Assembly: GCF_025630775.1 (NCBI RefSeq)
Contig: NZ_JAOSZE010000049.1
Location: 1-64,000 of the forward strand
Reading direction: 5' to 3'
DNA: 64,000 bases
DNA from: Actinoplanes sp. KI2
GTDB taxonomy: Bacteria > Actinomycetota > Actinomycetes > Mycobacteriales > Micromonosporaceae
The position numbers and the translations under genes are program-made. Position 1 is the stretch's first letter. Every line of letters begins with the position of its first letter. Of the stretch, positions 38,928 to 48,900 are shown piece after piece. Under the pieces are notes generated by a model that had not been told where the DNA came from, searched no databases, and saw only the letters and a list, made by a program, of their open reading frames with translations.

Positions 38928-39695
38928 TCAGCTGGCCAGTCGGGCGAGCACCCCGCGGCTGCGCAGCTCCGCGATGTGCTCCGCGGCCCGCTGTGGCGCC
39001 GTTCCGCCGCGGACCAGCAGCCCCGCCTCGATGTTCCGGTCGACGCCGGATTGGGTGAGGTTCGCGCTGGATACGAGCAGGAGCCGACGGTCAGCGACCG
39101 CTATCTTTGCGTGCATTCTTGCGTACTCTTCGCCACGCTTGTCGATCGGCCAGTGCCAGAGCTGAAGGCCGTCCAAGCCGGTGAACGCGGCCGCGGGCTC
39201 CTGGCCCACCAGCGCGCCGGCCGCGCCTTGCAAGGTCTCCACGACAATCGTGACGGCGACACCGCGGCCGAGCGCGGCAGCCAGCGCAGCCCGCAGAGGC
39301 GGGTGATCACGCGCCGAGTAGGTCATCAGCAGCAGTTCGTGCTGCGCCTCTCCGACCAGGCCGACCAGCACCTGGGCGGTGGAACGCACCGGCACCGGAT
39401 GGGTCTTCGGACCGCTCCACACCGACTCGAGCTGCACCGCTGCCGCTCCCTGTTCCCGCCCGGCCGCGAGCCCACGCAGGTAGGCCGCCGCTTCCACAGC
39501 AGGCACGCCGGCCGCCCGACGAGCCGCCAGCAGGGGTAGGACAGCCTCGGCGAACCCGGGCACCGGAACGGCCTCGGCCACGACCTCGTCGGATGCACCG
39601 GCGCCAAGACGGTCGGCGAGCTGCCGCAGATGCACCGGGCTGATCCGGTGTGCTGCCGCCTCGGCCGCCGCCTCTAAGGCCGGGTGCCAGCTCAT
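38928..39695 (-). CDS. drmC: DISARM phospholipase D-like protein DrmC
   Basis: A 255-residue PLD-superfamily protein. One HKD motif is seen as HAKIAVADRRLLLVSSANLT near residue 192; a single HKD means it would act as a dimer. The N-terminal 90 residues are helical (ISPVHLRQLADRLGAGASDEVV). DrmC is a DISARM core protein, reported as not essential for protection in the system first studied. The ATG at 39695 overlaps the drmB stop (ATGA). Confidence 0.9.
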   Translation of the reverse strand: MSWHPALEAAAEAAAHRISPVHLRQLADRLGAGASDEVVAEAVPVPGFAEAVLPLLAARRAAGVPAVEAAAYLRGLAAGREQGAAAVQLESVWSGPKTHPVPVRSTAQVLVGLVGEAQHELLLMTYSARDHPPLRAALAAALGRGVAVTIVVETLQGAAGALVGQEPAAAFTGLDGLQLWHWPIDKRGEEYARMHAKIAVADRRLLLVSSANLTQSGVDRNIEAGLLVRGGTAPQRAAEHIAELRSRGVLARLAS

Positions 39696-41584
39696 GGCAG
39701 GGTGGGGAAGAGCGCCAGGTTGGGGTTGTCGATCGGTACGACGAAGCGCCGATCCAGGAACCTGTTGCCCCGCTCGCAGGTCGTCTCCGAGACGAACAGG
39801 CAGACGTGGCAGGCCGCGCCATGCAGGAACTCGTCCGGATCGTGCGGCAGGCGCTCGGCGCAGAGCGGGTCGGACGAGCAGTGCATCGCATCGGTGAGAG
39901 CCCGCCGGGTAATCCGGACGAGTTCTTCGGACTCGGCCAGGGACACCAGCCCGCCGAGGGTGCCCTCGGCATCCGGCACGGCCGTGTAGATCAGGATGCC
40001 GGCCCGTTGCGGGTCGTCCGGCGTGCCGGAGTAGATGCGCTCCGACAGGCTCGCCGAGCTGTATCCGCATTCCAATGCGATGGTGCGGATCAGCAGGTGG
40101 GACAGGGTGTGCAGGGCGTAGTACCGAGCACCGGGCCAGTTGCGCATCGGGTCGAACGGTCCGGAGATCCGGCCCGAGTAGCGGTTCTTGCGGAACCGGG
40201 CGTACGCGTCGCGGTGCTCTTCCATCACCTCGGTGCCATGCACGGCCCGTTCCCACTCGGCCAGCAGACCTTCGGGCAGCCGGAGGAAGATGCCCTCGCC
40301 GCGCACTTCGCTCGCCGGGATCCAGGTCGGGGCGCCTTTGGCCAGCGGCGCGCGGAGCACCAGGTCGGGGTCGGTCGGGTCGGGAGCGTCAAGCCGGGTG
40401 AAGCCGACCAGCGCGCGCACCTCCCGCAGCCGCTCCGCCTGGATGACGTCGGCATAGATTTCCTTGAGCTGGCCGGGCACGCCGTCGGGATCGCGGTAGA
40501 GGGTGAAGTCGTCGCTCGCCTCTGGCAACTCGGCGGCCGAAAACACCTGCCATTCGGCCGTGTACAGGTCGGGATAGCCCTTGGCGTCGTCGTTCTCGGC
40601 CGGCTTGCTGCGGGTGTACTGGATGGCGGCCCACACCTGCTCGTCGGTCCACCGCTCGAATTCGCGCATCGCAGGCACGGTCGCTCGCGCGAACTTCAGG
40701 AAATCGATGGTCTGCATCATCTCGAAGGTCGACCAGTGCTGCTCGACCTTGGCCTGGAGTTCGCTTTCGCCGGTGCGGGGCACGGCCAGCGCGGACAGCG
40801 TCTGAGCAAACCACTGGTTCGAGGCACCGACGATCAGCAGCTTCAGGTCCGCCGTGCACGCCTTGGTCTCGAAATCGCCGAGGTGAGCCCGGCGGCCCCG
40901 GCAGCGCGGAAGCTTGTCGGCCCCACGGCCGAGCACCTCGCGCATGTTGCGCCGGGAGGTGCATGCCACGCACTTGATCTCCACGTTGGCGCCCAGGTTC
41001 CCGCCCCGATCGTCCATCTTGAGCTTCGGATGGCTCGCGTTGGGACAGGTCCCACCCTGATGGACGTAGTGCACGTAGGGAAAGTCGTCGAGATGCCCCG
41101 CGGTGCAGGCCAGGACGAACCGGGCCGCGACCGCCATCGGCCGGCGCCCGGACTTCTTGCGCGGGCAGGTGACGTGGAAGAACCGGGCCTCGTGCGGCTT
41201 GCGCGCCTTGGCGTTCTCGAAGCCGAAGACCCCGCCCTCGATGGGCGCCAGCTCATCGCAGGCGGTGCATCGCAGCCATCCGGGGAACGGCGTGATCGGG
41301 ACACCGACCTTGGATGCCGGGCTGTTCGGCTCGTCGGCCCCCTCCATCCACGGCGCCGGACGCAACTCCTTGATCGAGTCCTGGCGGAGCAGCTTGCGGG
41401 TCGCGGCGAGCAGCCGCGGCTCGGCGATTGGCTCCCAGTCCGGCACCGCGTTGTAGTTCCAGTCGTCCAGACCACGCACCAGCACCGAGATGTTGGGCAG
41501 GTCGACGACGGCACCGACGCCGGTGGTGAACATCAGGTGGCTGGGCCGCACGGAGCCGACCCGCCGGAAGTGCTTGCCCGCCAT
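39692..41584 (-). CDS. drmB: DISARM protein DrmB (DUF1998)
   Basis: A 630-residue protein starting MAGKHFRRVGSVRPSHLMFTTG, the DrmB N-terminus. The DUF1998 core is HTLSHLLIRTIALECGYSSA ... ERIYSG, followed by GILIYTAVPDAEGTLGGLV near residues 486-550. Several Cys groups (CTACDELAP, CTAGHLDDF, CVACTSRRN, and the terminal CSSDPLCAER ... CHVCLF) suggest metal binding. DrmB works with the DrmA helicase; the DrmAB pair is the common core of all DISARM classes. It starts at 41584 with a one-base overlap with drmA. Confidence 0.93.
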   Translation of the reverse strand: MAGKHFRRVGSVRPSHLMFTTGVGAVVDLPNISVLVRGLDDWNYNAVPDWEPIAEPRLLAATRKLLRQDSIKELRPAPWMEGADEPNSPASKVGVPITPFPGWLRCTACDELAPIEGGVFGFENAKARKPHEARFFHVTCPRKKSGRRPMAVAARFVLACTAGHLDDFPYVHYVHQGGTCPNASHPKLKMDDRGGNLGANVEIKCVACTSRRNMREVLGRGADKLPRCRGRRAHLGDFETKACTADLKLLIVGASNQWFAQTLSALAVPRTGESELQAKVEQHWSTFEMMQTIDFLKFARATVPAMREFERWTDEQVWAAIQYTRSKPAENDDAKGYPDLYTAEWQVFSAAELPEASDDFTLYRDPDGVPGQLKEIYADVIQAERLREVRALVGFTRLDAPDPTDPDLVLRAPLAKGAPTWIPASEVRGEGIFLRLPEGLLAEWERAVHGTEVMEEHRDAYARFRKNRYSGRISGPFDPMRNWPGARYYALHTLSHLLIRTIALECGYSSASLSERIYSGTPDDPQRAGILIYTAVPDAEGTLGGLVSLAESEELVRITRRALTDAMHCSSDPLCAERLPHDPDEFLHGAACHVCLFVSETTCERGNRFLDRRFVVPIDNPNLALFPTLP

Positions 41585-44500
41585 CAGTTCTCCTTCCCGG
41601 TCAGGGTCGACTCGCCCATCTCGTCGCCGTCGGGTAGGTCGTCATCGTCCGGGCTGTCCTCCGGTGGCGGCCCGAACGACCACTCGGGTGCCTGGTAGAG
41701 CGGCTCGAACAGCTTGTCGCCGGCCGGCACGATCAGGTTGACCTCGTTCTCGGTCTCCCGCATCGACATTCCGACGGTCAGGTCCGTCCACCGGTCGCCA
41801 CCAGCGACCTTCAACAGGCCATCCAGCTGCTGTTGCTGGTGCGTGCCCGGCGAGTAGCCCAGCCGGACGGCACCGGTCTTCCGTGCTTCCCACAGGTCAC
41901 GCACCCGCTCGACGCGCGCTTCCAGATAGTCGCGCCCTCGGACACCCCAGACCGCCTCCGCCCGGGACTTCATCCGGTCGAGGACCTTGTTCACCTCCGG
42001 GCCGGCCAGCGGCACGTCGTACGCATCGGTGTTGCGGGAGAAACGCTCATCGATGTTGCGCACGGCCGCGACGAACGTCGCGGTGGTCCCCCGATCCAGC
42101 GCTCGCCGGGTGTACGGGGTGACCGACAGTGCCTCCACCTGCCGGTAGAACGTGGCGTGGTAGTACTCGAAGTCCTCGTAGTGGGCGAGATCCCGGGGCC
42201 GCGTCCAGTTGTAGAGCGTGATCACCAGACCGGGTCGGTTGGCGTCCCGGCCGACGCGCGACGACGCTTGGATGTACTCCGCGGTGTTCTTCGGCTGCCC
42301 GGTGACAACCATCAGGCCGAACCGAGACACGTCTACGCCGACCTGCAACATCGAGGTGGCCAGCACGGTATCGACCGGAAGCTGCCCATCGTTCTGCCGA
42401 TCGTAGAAGCGCGCGGTGACCGGGTGCAGGCTGAGCTTCGGGTGCGAGGCGGTCTTGGCCTTCATCGCCGCACGCATGTCGTCGAGGACACCCCGGTTGC
42501 GCGGGGATGTGTCAATCTCCGGATCGAAGCCGATCTCCAGACGCTTCAACACCTCGCTGATGTCGCCGGACGAGATGCGCGAGGTCAGCTCCTGGACGTT
42601 GAGCATCTGCACACCGGTCAACCGGTCGGCCAAACCCTTACGGCGGCCGTGCGAGCGCACCCGGTTGGCGACCTGGTCGTCCAGGATGCGGCGCATCCCG
42701 GCCAGCTCGCGGGTGGAGCTGAAGTAGCCGACCGTGGTCATGTAGGGATCGGCCGGCTTCCCGTACTTGTCGAAGAGCGCCTGCCCACCGAGCAGCAGGA
42801 TCTCGGCGACCCGGATCTGGGCAGACTTCAGGCGTACGCCATGCGCGCACACCCCGAGGTAGCGTCGGCCCGGGTTGTCCCGGGTGACCGGCACCTGCCT
42901 GCTGAAGAACGTGTCGGTGATGTCGAGAACCGGCGGCGGGAAGACGGCCAACTGCCGCCCGAAAACCCCGAGCACCTGCTCACGGGCCCGCTTGGTGGTC
43001 GCGGTGGAGGCCACGATCTTCGGGCCGGCTTCGCCACCACCGGGCAGCGGCCACGTGCACAACTGGTCCACGGCTGCCTCGAACAGGCCGACTACGGTGC
43101 CGAGCGCACCCGAGATCAGGTGCATCTCGTCCTGGATGATCAGGTCCGGTGGGCGCAGCCGCATGACGGGCTGGCTGGCCACCGCCTCCAGGCTGCCTTT
43201 CTTGTTGTGCCGGGATCCGCAACCGGTCCGCGTGTCGAGGTCGTCGTGCCGGTAGCCGTGCCGTGGGCAGCGCTCCCGCACCCGGCCGAACAGCAGACCG
43301 GCAAAGCCTCGCCAGGGCAACTGCGCGAACTTGTCGACGGTGGCGATGACCAGGCTTGGGGCGTACCTGTAAATCTCTTCGTCGACCGTGAGGATCGGCA
43401 GGCCCTCGCTGGACACGGTCCTGGCGAACGGGCAGGCGTCGGCACCTTCCGCCTCCGGGCAGTAAAGGTAGATCCGTCGTTGGTCCGCCTTCGGTTCGAG
43501 GTCACGGTGGCCCTGCAGCTTTGCGCCGCACCACGGGCAGTTCAGTGTCTGCAGCACGTTGGTGCGCTTGCTGTCGCCGGCTTCCCGCGCCTCGGCGATC
43601 TGCTCGGCGGCTTCGTCGAACCAGTTCGGCGAGACGCTGCCACCCACCCACAGGCCGATCCGGAACGGCTCGTCACCCCAGGTCGGCTCGTCGCCGCGGC
43701 GCAGCACCTCGGCCGCGCACACCAGCGCGGCGGCCCGTTGAAACTGCTGCGCGGTGAGCAGCCGCAGCGTGTAGCGCATCAACACGGCGACACCGGCCTC
43801 CCCGCTGCGTGTGTCCGCTCCGGAGCCGACGAGGCCCTGCAGCCGCCGGATGGCGAACGTGAACGCGGTCAACCCGAGATAGGCCTCGGTCTTGCCACCA
43901 CCGGTGGGGAAGAACAGCAGATCGACGGTGGCGTCGGCATTCGCGGCCCGCTCCGGATGAGCGGGGTCGGCGATCGACGGCAGGTTGAGCAGAACGAACG
44001 CGAGCTGGAAGGGCCGCCAGGAAGCTGCCGCGGCACCCTTCTTCTCGATGGCCGCGCTGGCTTCCGCGTACGAGAGGGATCGCTCCTCGCGGAGCCGGAC
44101 AGTTTCACTGTGCCGGCGTTGCAGCGCCATCGCTTCGTTGGCGAAGCGGAACGCCCGCAGCGCGTCGGTGTGCCGTGGCTGGCTCGCATCGGTGAGTAGC
44201 GTGATGCCGGATCGGACTCGTTCGGCGGCCTTGGTCGCCGTCTCGATCGCGTCCACCGCCGCCGGGCGCAGCTTCTCCGGAAGCTCCGGAATCTTGTCTG
44301 CCTCATCCTTAAGCCAGGCTGTGTAGCCGTCGGCCAGCGGGGCTAGACCCTGAGCGAGCGCGGCGAGGTCAGCCGTGGCAAGAACATCCATGGACAGCTC
44401 GACACCGGCCAGCTTGCTGCCTTCGCCGACCTGGGCGACCGTGGCGGGCACGTTGTACACGGGCAGCCAGGTGGTCTCCAGCCGATGCGCGCAACGTTCG

Positions 44501-45423
44501 TCGTCACGCACCGACGGGTGCACGGCGACGTTGCGGCCCGAGGCGTAGCGGCGTTGGGCCCGGTAGAGCAACCTCAGGTGCGCCTCCTCCAGGTCGGGGA
44601 CAGTGTCGTGCACCCCGTCGAGCGGGTCGTCGATCGGCAGGAAGACAGCTTCATGGCCGTCCAGGGCGGTCACGGTCAGCCCGGCCTGGAAAAGCCAAGC
44701 GGTGTCCTTGTTGCTCTCCGCGTCCATCTGGGCGTTGATCAGCGCAAGCTGAACGATCCGGCGGCCGTCGCGCTGCCGCACATCGACGGCCAGCTGGACG
44801 CCGGGGCTGCCGATGTCTGCAGCGGTCAGCGGCACCCGGTAGGAGTCGTCATCGTCGAGCCGGATCTCCCGGGTGAACGACACCGGCTCGCGATACCAGG
44901 CCCGCGACCTCTTGCCCTTCTCGTCCTCGGTCTCGCGCAGGTCGTAATGCCCCCAGCCAGCCTGCACAGTCAGGACATCCACGTCGCCGAGGACCGCGAA
45001 GGACAGACCCATTGAGGATGCCCACATCCGGCCCAGCTTCTGCGGGGACACGATCTCGGGAAGTTCGGGCTCGCTGCCGTCGCCTTGGACGGGCGCGTCC
45101 ACCTCGATGACGTCGTTGGTGGCGGCGCTCTTCTCCCGCTGCTTCGGACCTAGCATGCCGACCAGGTAACGCTCCCGCGGCCCCATTGCCTTCGGCGCGA
45201 ACTCCTCCTGCTCACCGTCCCACGGACCGAGTAGATCCCGCCGGACGAGTTCCTCCAGCTCGTCACGGACCTGGAAGGAGGAAGCGTCGGCGAAGTCCTG
45301 CGGCACGTCGAGGTCGTGGACGAGCGGATCCTGCTGTGGCGGCGCAGGATCGGCGCGAGAGGCTAGCGCCTGCTGCTCGCCGTTCGGGTGTGGAAACAGA
45401 CCCTCCGGGTCCGCAGTCATCAT
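41584..45423 (-). CDS. drmA: DISARM helicase DrmA
   Basis: A 1279-residue superfamily 2 helicase. Walker A is LLFFPTGGGKTEAYLGL near residue 506, motif II is LIIQDEMHLISGAL near 764, and motif VI is QASSRVGRDANRPGLVI near 1054. A possible zinc cluster lies in LNCPWCGAKLQGH. DrmA loads on DNA, and in the published DrmAB structure 5' overhangs trigger activity; that is family knowledge, not visible here. ATG 45423 is followed by a second ATG at 45420. It overlaps the truncated AAA gene before it and drmB after it. Confidence 0.94.
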   Translation of the reverse strand: MMTADPEGLFPHPNGEQQALASRADPAPPQQDPLVHDLDVPQDFADASSFQVRDELEELVRRDLLGPWDGEQEEFAPKAMGPRERYLVGMLGPKQREKSAATNDVIEVDAPVQGDGSEPELPEIVSPQKLGRMWASSMGLSFAVLGDVDVLTVQAGWGHYDLRETEDEKGKRSRAWYREPVSFTREIRLDDDDSYRVPLTAADIGSPGVQLAVDVRQRDGRRIVQLALINAQMDAESNKDTAWLFQAGLTVTALDGHEAVFLPIDDPLDGVHDTVPDLEEAHLRLLYRAQRRYASGRNVAVHPSVRDDERCAHRLETTWLPVYNVPATVAQVGEGSKLAGVELSMDVLATADLAALAQGLAPLADGYTAWLKDEADKIPELPEKLRPAAVDAIETATKAAERVRSGITLLTDASQPRHTDALRAFRFANEAMALQRRHSETVRLREERSLSYAEASAAIEKKGAAAASWRPFQLAFVLLNLPSIADPAHPERAANADATVDLLFFPTGGGKTEAYLGLTAFTFAIRRLQGLVGSGADTRSGEAGVAVLMRYTLRLLTAQQFQRAAALVCAAEVLRRGDEPTWGDEPFRIGLWVGGSVSPNWFDEAAEQIAEAREAGDSKRTNVLQTLNCPWCGAKLQGHRDLEPKADQRRIYLYCPEAEGADACPFARTVSSEGLPILTVDEEIYRYAPSLVIATVDKFAQLPWRGFAGLLFGRVRERCPRHGYRHDDLDTRTGCGSRHNKKGSLEAVASQPVMRLRPPDLIIQDEMHLISGALGTVVGLFEAAVDQLCTWPLPGGGEAGPKIVASTATTKRAREQVLGVFGRQLAVFPPPVLDITDTFFSRQVPVTRDNPGRRYLGVCAHGVRLKSAQIRVAEILLLGGQALFDKYGKPADPYMTTVGYFSSTRELAGMRRILDDQVANRVRSHGRRKGLADRLTGVQMLNVQELTSRISSGDISEVLKRLEIGFDPEIDTSPRNRGVLDDMRAAMKAKTASHPKLSLHPVTARFYDRQNDGQLPVDTVLATSMLQVGVDVSRFGLMVVTGQPKNTAEYIQASSRVGRDANRPGLVITLYNWTRPRDLAHYEDFEYYHATFYRQVEALSVTPYTRRALDRGTTATFVAAVRNIDERFSRNTDAYDVPLAGPEVNKVLDRMKSRAEAVWGVRGRDYLEARVERVRDLWEARKTGAVRLGYSPGTHQQQQLDGLLKVAGGDRWTDLTVGMSMRETENEVNLIVPAGDKLFEPLYQAPEWSFGPPPEDSPDDDDLPDGDEMGESTLTGKEN

Positions 45424-45971
45424 CGGCCTCTCCCCCTGGAGCTGAGATGGGCACGGCAGCAGTCGACAGCATCGGTGTGAAGCTGCTGCCAGGAGCAGTT
45501 GGTGCCTTCCGGCCCGATCTCCTGCTGACCGGCGTCGGCCCCGGTATCGACCACGCTGACCTTCTGCCCGGAGATGGTGATCGGGCGACCACGACCCCGG
45601 GTGCGTTTGAACTGGAAGGATTCCCTTCGCGTGCGGCCACGGGAGGTGTGCCCGACCCGGAGTGAATACTCGTCCGGCGCGTTGGTGCTGCTGTTGGTCG
45701 TCCAGGTCGCCTTGAGCTTGACCTGGATATGGGTCGGCGGCTTCCGTTCATCGCCGCCCCAGAAGACGACCTCGGCAAAGCCGCCGCGCAGGTCGATCGC
45801 CGGTTGCAGGTCTGTGTTGATCACGTCGGCGAGGAACCGGAAGACCTCCAGCAGATTGGTCTTGCCCGCGCCGTTCGGCCCGACCAGCACGTTGAGCGGC
45901 CCGAGCGGCACGGTCACCCGCCGCAGGCTGCGGAAGTTCTCCACGCTCAGCTCAAGCAGCCGCCGCGCCAT
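45420..45971 (-). CDS. truncated AAA/ABC-type ATPase (N-terminal fragment)
   Basis: A 183-residue protein equal to the first 40-45% of an OLD/SMC-like AAA ATPase. It starts MARRLLELSVENFRSLRRVTVPLGPLNVLVGPNGAGKTNLLE (Walker A GPNGAGKTN) and continues through the usual insertion (GGFAEVVFWGGDE). The expected signature motif, Walker B and any nuclease domain are missing. After IGPEGTN the reading turns into a Cys/Gln-rich tail (CSWQQLHTDAVDCCRAHL) and stops at the drmA start. This looks like a deletion remnant held in frame by coupling to its neighbours, or a reduced subunit. It overlaps drmMI by one base. Confidence 0.8.
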   Translation of the reverse strand: MARRLLELSVENFRSLRRVTVPLGPLNVLVGPNGAGKTNLLEVFRFLADVINTDLQPAIDLRGGFAEVVFWGGDERKPPTHIQVKLKATWTTNSSTNAPDEYSLRVGHTSRGRTRRESFQFKRTRGRGRPITISGQKVSVVDTGADAGQQEIGPEGTNCSWQQLHTDAVDCCRAHLSSRGRGR

Positions 45972-48900
45972 CAGCCACCCATCCCCTCGAAGAGACTCGC
46001 CTGAGTGCCGCCCTTTGGCCTGCCACCCTTCTTGTCGTGCAGACCCTTGGCAACCTCCTCGGCGTAGCGCGCGTGGTTCAGCTCCAGCAGCCGATCCAGA
46101 ATCTCACGCTGAACGGAGGGACTAACCGTGAAGCGGATGTAAGCGCCAACCCTATGAAACCCATGATCGAGCCCACGCTGGACTAAGTCGTCCCATCCAT
46201 AGGCGCGGCACACAGCCTCGTCGATGGCGCGGTGCAAGCGACGCAGTTCGACGATGTCGTCGTCCATGCAAGCCGCATTGAAGGCAAGGTTGTAAGTCGC
46301 GGTAACACCAGTCCGTCGAGCTCGCATGACCTCACGGCGATACCCATCCAAATCTTCCCCATAGCGCCGCAACTCATCAGAAAGGGAGGGAAGTGGCAAC
46401 GTCAGCAGCGCATCGGTGGGCGAATAGCTCAGATCCGCTTTCATTGTGCCGCTTTGACTTGCGGCCCAAAGATAGTGCTGACTGCTATTCAGGAATGCAA
46501 GAAAAGCTAAGTCCTCGACGGCAAAGACGATGATCTTTTGATCGAAGACCTGACGCGGGTCGACACGTACAGGAATGGCAGTCCTACTTACCTGAGCCAT
46601 GACCACGACGCTGCGTAGTCCCGATAGCATGTCTTGTGCACCGCCGCGGGCGAAGCTCCACCAACGACCACTACGCATTCTGCCGTGGCCGCGCCTGCGC
46701 TCAGGCTTAACCTGGCTCTCCACAGTCGCGAAGCAAGCCGCGTATTGCTTTGCTTCGTCGAGGCTCCGATTTCCGAAGTCGACGATCCATCTATCAGCTG
46801 CAGCCATATAGTTGGAATTGAGCTCCTTGCCGTTGATGTACGGATAGAGAACGTCGAGGTTTCGGCGATCCTGATCTATCAGCAGCTTCGCATCGGCGGC
46901 CTCGACTACAAAACCCATGTCACCCGGCTCGGCACCCTTGAATGCAATTCCATTATTCTGCGATAACGGCATGGGGCTGAACCGGTCGATCCGAGCCGGT
47001 TCTAGATGGGCAGATATATAATCGACGGGTACTCCATCCAGAATCCTTAGCGCATCGGATCCGAGGGGCTCACGCGTGATCCACACCGCGCAATACTGCA
47101 AGGCAACGACACTGGACGGCCACGGCCGGCTTCTTACCGCCTTCCGAATTGCCGCCCCGCTCCGCGTGATTTGCTCGAGACCAACCGCCCTCGTATCCCC
47201 TTGCGCAAGGGTGTTAGTGGCAAGAAGGCCAACCTGGCCAAACTTATCGGAAATCCCAAGCGTCCTAAGTAGGAAATATGCCACCAAGTCGGCACTCCCT
47301 CGCACCTCTCGACCAATGATTTGGACGAGCAATTCGCGATAGGCATCGCCCAGTGCTCGAGCGATTTTCTGGCCACCAAGAAATGGCGGATTGCCGATAA
47401 TGGCGTCGAACCCACCCCTGTCGAATACCTCGGGAAACTCCAGGGGCCAGTGCAGAGGGCGCCGTGCGAACCCGCCAGCCGGCAGGTCGACTGCCAGCCA
47501 GGTGCGCGCCTGCTGGCGTACCGGTTCGGCGTCATTGGTTTCGATGAACCGCTTGACAGTTTCCGCGGTGCGTGCGGCAACTCGCCGCGCGTCCTCCCCT
47601 TTCGTAGTGGACGCAACCCAGCTTCCCGCGACCAGATCTGCGTAGTCCCGGGCGCGTTCCATCGCAGACCGGGCCTCGTGGAGCAGGCGCTTCTTCTCGT
47701 GCTGGGCCTCGGCGGTATCCGGCAACTCGGTGATCTGGTGCCGCAGTTGCTTTGCTTCGGAAAGCGCTCGGTCCAGCCGGAAGTCCCGCACAGCGTCAGT
47801 CGGCAACGCGCCGATATTGCCCAGACCGAGCAGCGAGTCACCCGACACCAAACGGTCGTCAAGGAAGGTAAATGGCCGCTGCGGATCCATCGAGACCAGC
47901 CAAAGCGACAGTTTGGCCATCTCGACCGCCATCGGGTTGATGTCCACACCGTAGAGGCAATGCTCGATTATCTGACGTCGCGCCTCGATGACGGCCGGGT
48001 CATCGTCGAGATCGAGCGCCGACGTTTCGGCTGGCGCTCGATAGGTGCGGGCCCATTCCTTTCCCTCTCGCAGCGCCGCGTCAAGCAAGTGCCGCCCAAG
48101 ATAGCGGGCCGCCGCAACCAGGAAAGCCGCCGATCCCATCGCGATGTCTGCGACTTTCAGCGCCAGGATCTGCTCACTCGACTTGGGTTTCCACTGCATG
48201 GTATTGGCGGTCTGCAAGGGTCCGGGCTCGTAGACCAGCGGTTCCAGTGCTCCCTCGACAATCTCTTCGGCAAGCTTGCGGGGCGTGTAGTGGGTGCCGG
48301 TGTTGCGGCGTAGGGCTGACTCAGTAACGAAGAGGGCACCGGGCAGTACGACCACGGGCAAGTCCCGCAGATCATTGCGGATCAATCCATAGAAGGGAAG
48401 CAAACGTTTCGATAGCTCGTAGTCGCCGCCGGTCACCGCGAGCAGCTTCTTGCGGGCTTCCTCCCGCTCGATGCCCTCCAAAGAGATTAGTCGCTTCGCC
48501 ACGGCCGCCGATGAGCCAATCCTCGAGTCCTTGTACTTCTCGGCGATCACCTTGGCTAGCTCCGACGAGTCGGGGTGCCGGGCGGCGAGATCCTCCAGCT
48601 CGGTGAGGCGCACCTCGTCCTCCAAGCCTTCCCTGCCGATCAGGCCGACCGTGACGTCCTCGGCGCGGAAACCCTCGAACGACAGCAGGCCCTCGTAGAC
48701 GTAGCCGATCTGCTCCACGTCCAGGGTGCGGAAGCTGACTGTGCGGCGCTCCGACGTTTTCGCCCCGCGACCGATTTGCACGAACTGCACGGCTCGCAGC
48801 ATGTGCAGCACGGTGCGGTCGTCCACGTTCAGCGGCAGCCACGGCATTCCGGCCGGGTCGAAGAGCGACCCGTCATGGCCGTGCATGGTAAGCCGTGGAT

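Noticed and set aside
39650..41698. Plus-strand 682-codon frame
   Set aside because: Antisense to drmB and part of drmA, with no domain seen.
41833..44199. Plus-strand 788-codon frame
   Set aside because: Antisense to drmA, rich in Arg/Gly/His/Val in a shadow pattern.
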